From NCBI GenBank assembly GCA_027310325.1, contig DAIDBB010000418.1, positions 1-6,674 of the forward strand: a DNA stretch of 6,674 bases, in the 5' to 3' direction. A program made the translations under genes and the position numbers. Below are positions 5,385-6,674 of this stretch, piece after piece (positions within the stretch are counted from its first letter, which is position 1; every line of letters begins with the position of its first letter). This DNA comes from a bacterium. GTDB lineage: Bacteria; Desulfobacterota; GWC2-55-46. Under the pieces are notes generated by a model. That model did no database searches and was not told the origin of the DNA. It was given only the letters and a program-made list of their open reading frames with translations.

Positions 5385-5419
5385 GAAGGTCCCCCGCGGT
5401 CCGCCGCGCGGGACCCTTC
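5385..5419. other. Stable hairpin without a T tract
   Basis: GAAGGTCCC (5385-5393) pairs with GGGACCCTTC (5410-5419), with one bulged C. After a C-C mismatch, an inner CGCG/CGCG pairing closes a GTCCGC loop. Neither strand has a T run immediately after it: the plus side continues AAAAAGAAGG and the minus side CAATCG. It is therefore not a textbook terminator. It lies in the 282-bp gap between the PilZ gene and the 47-codon gene, where I see no convincing protein gene; an untranslated RNA or an mRNA-end hairpin is possible. Confidence 0.45.
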
Positions 5420-5468
5420 AAAAAGAAGGCATGCAAGGCAAAAGCGTGGTGACGCGCGCGCCCGAAAA

Positions 5469-5501
5469 TTAAAAAACTTTGAGGGCTTTCCTTTGGGCCT
5501 C
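5469..5501 (-). terminator. Possible terminator of the 47-codon gene
   Basis: On the minus strand GAGGC (5501-5497) pairs imperfectly with GCCCTC (5486-5481), with one bulge. It is followed by AAAG and then TTTTTTAATTTT. It begins 13 nt past the TGA of the small gene. The stem is short, so the call is moderate; the T-rich tail is its best support. Confidence 0.4.
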
Positions 5502-5513
5502 CGTTCTTTCGCC

Positions 5514-5657
5514 TCAGCGGCGCCTGTGTATCTCGATAGAGGTCCCCGCGCCGAGCTTCATCGTCCCGTTAGCCGGGGCGTCCATCCGTTCGATCGCGAA
5601 AAGCGTCGCCGAAGCGGCCAGAATTATCCCGGCCCCTATAAGCAAGAGCTTCCTCAT
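5514..5657 (-). CDS. 47-residue single-pass membrane peptide, unknown
   Basis: The ATG at 5657-5655 follows AGGAG with 6 nt spacing, an excellent SD. The stop is the TGA at 5516-5514. The product starts MRKLLLIGAGIILAASATLF, which gives one hydrophobic segment at about 4-22 with positive residues at the N-terminus. A soluble tail of about 25 residues follows (ERMDAPANGTMKLGAG, ending in IEIHRRR). There is no lipobox; ASA at 15-17 could be a weak signal-peptidase site. It has its own AT-rich upstream region (5671-5693, with TATAAA/TATTAT choices for a -10) and a likely terminator at 5469-5501. It shares no homology that I recognise. The SD, hydrophobic segment and terminator together make a real gene more likely than chance, but conservation has not been tested. 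Confidence 0.55.
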   Translation of the reverse strand: MRKLLLIGAGIILAASATLFAIERMDAPANGTMKLGAGTSIEIHRRR

Positions 5658-5727
5658 GAGTATCTCCTCGAGTATTTTATAATAATACAATATCCGGGGG
5701 AGGGGACGGATGGTATGACAAATCTCA

Positions 5728-5741
5728 GTGCGTGCGCACGG
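5728..5741 (+). repeat. Dispersed repeat, core-only copy C
   Basis: GTGCGTGCGCACGG is identical to 5816-5829 (14 of 14). It includes the palindrome CGTGCGCACG shared with copy A. It lies 70 bp upstream of the 47-codon gene's start and 88 bp from copy B in the same gap. Confidence 0.5.
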
Positions 5742-5804
5742 AGAGAGTCATAAGCCTCCGCGCGGGCTGGCATGCAAAGGAGCCGCAGGGTTAGCGCAAC
5801 ATTT

Positions 5805-5859
5805 GCCCACCGCAGGTGCGTGCGCACGGCAGGGCGCAAAAAAGTTTACGGCAGGGCGC
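5805..5859 (+). repeat. Dispersed repeat copy B with a 12-bp direct repeat
   Basis: 5805-5834 matches copy A (939-968) at 27 of 30 bases. Its right end begins a direct repeat, ACGGCAGGGCGC, at 5826-5837 and again at 5848-5859, exactly 22 bp apart (about two helical turns). The segment between 5658 and 5883 has no credible gene; these repeats are its main content. It lies just past the stop of the CMD-fold gene and upstream of the 47-codon gene on the minus strand. Confidence 0.6.
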
Positions 5860-5883
5860 TGAAATAGGGCGATTTATGTACCT

Positions 5884-6231
5884 TCATTTTGCCTCCGCCC
5901 GCATCCCCTTAAGCACGTCGTTTATCCATGAAAGGGCGGCTACGGCCCTCGGCCAGCCTATGGTGGTTGCGGCAAGCATCGCCGCGTGGTAGATCTCTTC
6001 GTCAGAGAAGCCTTCGGCCCTGCACCTCTTCGCGTGCGAGTGGACGGCGCCCTCGGACCCCGCCCCGACGGCTATGCCGAGCTTGACGATCTGCTGGGTC
6101 TTCCGGTCGAGCCCATCGACCTCGCCGAGCGCGGCCCCGAGATTCTTGTAGCTCTCCCAGACCTTCGGGTATTTCTTTATCACGTCCTGAAGAAACCCGG
6201 GAAGTTCTTTAAGTTCAGCGACGGTAGCCAT
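5884..6231 (-). CDS. Carboxymuconolactone decarboxylase/AhpD-fold protein without CXXC
   Basis: A 115-residue protein. The ATG at 6231-6229 is preferred to the adjacent upstream GTG because the SD AGGAGG then sits 5 nt away. The whole length fits the all-helical CMD/AhpD-like family (usual length about 100-120). Family landmarks are the TQQIVKLGIAVGAG helix, SEGAVHSHAKR at 59-69, an EEIYHAAMLAATTIGWPRA helix, and a final ALSWINDVL. In redox-active members the middle motif is CExCxxxH; here both cysteines are replaced (Ser59, Ala62) while His66 stays. AhpD-type peroxidase reduction is therefore not expected. Cys-free members are common, and most have no known reaction. The gene is second in an operon, 19 nt behind the coiled-coil gene. 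Confidence 0.85.
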   Translation of the reverse strand: MATVAELKELPGFLQDVIKKYPKVWESYKNLGAALGEVDGLDRKTQQIVKLGIAVGAGSEGAVHSHAKRCRAEGFSDEEIYHAAMLAATTIGWPRAVAALSWINDVLKGMRAEAK

Positions 6232-6250
6232 CACGACCTCCTTTTAAAGT

Positions 6251-6499
6251 CTATTGTTTATGCCTCGAGAAGGCCTGCTCGAACGACTCCTTCAGCCGGT
6301 ACGCCCTGGCCTTCAGGCCATCGAGCAGGTCATCCCATGCCTCGTCCCCGGCCCTTTCCACCTCGTCCAGTTCCTTTTCGAATTCGTCCTTCTTTTCCCT
6401 GAGGACCATGACCTCGGCCCTGGCGGCCCCCTTGGTCCTTGCCTCCAGTTGAGAAAGGTCCTCCTCAAGAGCCTTTATCTGCGCCCTGAGCCTTTCCAT
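6251..6499 (-). CDS. Small coiled-coil protein
   Basis: An 82-residue protein. The frame is open to a TTG at 6565, but the ATG at 6499-6497 has a perfect AAGGAGG SD 5 nt upstream, and the promoter at 6565-6593 would start transcription near 6558, inside the longer frame; the short form is therefore chosen. Residues 1-50 are a highly charged heptad-like helix (MERLRAQIKALEEDLSQLEA...). The second half has the pattern GDEAWDDLLDGLKARAYRLKESFEQAFSR at about 52-80. This architecture matches small soluble coiled-coil proteins (sll1863-like) annotated in many proteobacteria and cyanobacteria, some linked to stress; their molecular role is not settled. It is the first gene of a two-gene operon with the CMD-fold protein. 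Confidence 0.8.
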   Translation of the reverse strand: MERLRAQIKALEEDLSQLEARTKGAARAEVMVLREKKDEFEKELDEVERAGDEAWDDLLDGLKARAYRLKESFEQAFSRHKQ

Positions 6500-6564
6500 A
6501 AGCGCCTCCTTACGCGGGTCCTGTCCTTTCAACGGCCCCTCCATCCAACGTCCCGATATCGTCA

Positions 6565-6593
6565 AGGATACACCGAAAAGCCGTTGTTGGCAA
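6565..6593 (-). promoter_or_regulatory. Promoter of the coiled-coil/CMD operon
   Basis: On the minus strand TTGCCA (6593-6588) is followed, after exactly 17 bp, by TATCCT (6570-6565). The predicted start is near 6558, about 60 nt before the chosen ATG. Confidence 0.6.
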
Positions 6594-6605
6594 TCGACGG
6601 AAATG

Positions 6606-6632
6606 AAAAAGGCCGCGCTCTCGCGCGGCCTT
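6606..6632 (-). terminator. Strong Rho-independent terminator for a transcript entering from the right
   Basis: AAGGCCGCGC (6609-6618) and GCGCGGCCTT (6623-6632) form a perfect 10-bp stem with a TCTC loop. Read on the minus strand it runs into TTTTT (6610-6606). A minus-strand frame open from 6672 stops with TAA at 6633-6631, giving a possible 13-residue tail ending QYSYAV. The terminator probably ends that gene, whose body is outside the window; the coding call is too short to list separately. It could also act weakly on plus-strand transcripts. Confidence 0.8.
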
Positions 6633-6674
6633 AAACGGCGTATGAATATTGAGTTTTTTTGCGGGCTACGGAAC

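Noticed and set aside
5986..6634. Plus-strand frames across the right-hand operon
   Set aside because: They are antisense to two genes with good SDs and clear family signatures, and have no initiation signal of their own.
1..6674. CRISPR array, tRNA, IS element or prophage
   Set aside because: No regularly spaced repeats, cloverleaf, transposase, integrase or phage-like genes were seen on either strand.

Overview
The window is GC-rich bacterial chromosome with no phage, IS, CRISPR, tRNA or rRNA signal. It looks Gram-negative: there are two lipoproteins with lipoboxes, an exported propeller protein and a PilZ protein. AGG/ATA/GTA codons are frequent, SD sequences are strong, and the PAS-protein tail is of a kind I associate with Deltaproteobacteria (Desulfobacterota) and Nitrospirota. 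That placement is inference; no marker gene here settles it.

Layout, left to right. 1-339 is the 3' end of a PAS-containing sensory protein. Facing it on the minus strand is a 41-codon signal-peptide-like ORF (312-437) with its own extended -10 promoter and a palindrome. 598-909 holds a minus-strand zinc-ribbon gene with promoter and terminator. 910-1130 is non-coding but structured: one copy of a dispersed 30-bp repeat, then a long imperfect inverted repeat. This leads into a SpeD/AdoMet-decarboxylase homologue (1131-1595) that has lost the pyruvoyl-forming serine. A small minus-strand lipoprotein (1616-1999) faces it tail to tail. 2079-4874 is a two-gene plus-strand operon: a 679-residue secreted protein with a Pro-rich stalk and about 14 YWTD-like propeller repeats, followed 3 nt later by a 220-residue lipoprotein. 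A minus-strand PilZ gene (4884-5231) ends 9 nt from that operon. 5232-5883 is mostly non-coding but holds a 47-codon membrane-peptide gene (5514-5657), a stable hairpin, and further copies of the dispersed repeat. The right end is a minus-strand operon of a coiled-coil protein (6251-6499) and an AhpD/CMD-fold protein without the CXXC cysteines (5884-6231), with a good promoter at 6565-6593. A terminator at 6606-6632 closes a transcript entering from the right.

The genes do not form one pathway. The propeller-lipoprotein pair is the only clear multi-gene envelope module. The most unusual items are the apparently inactive SpeD homologue behind a structured upstream region, the propeller operon, the repeated CGTGCGCACG-core element, and two tiny membrane or secreted peptide genes.
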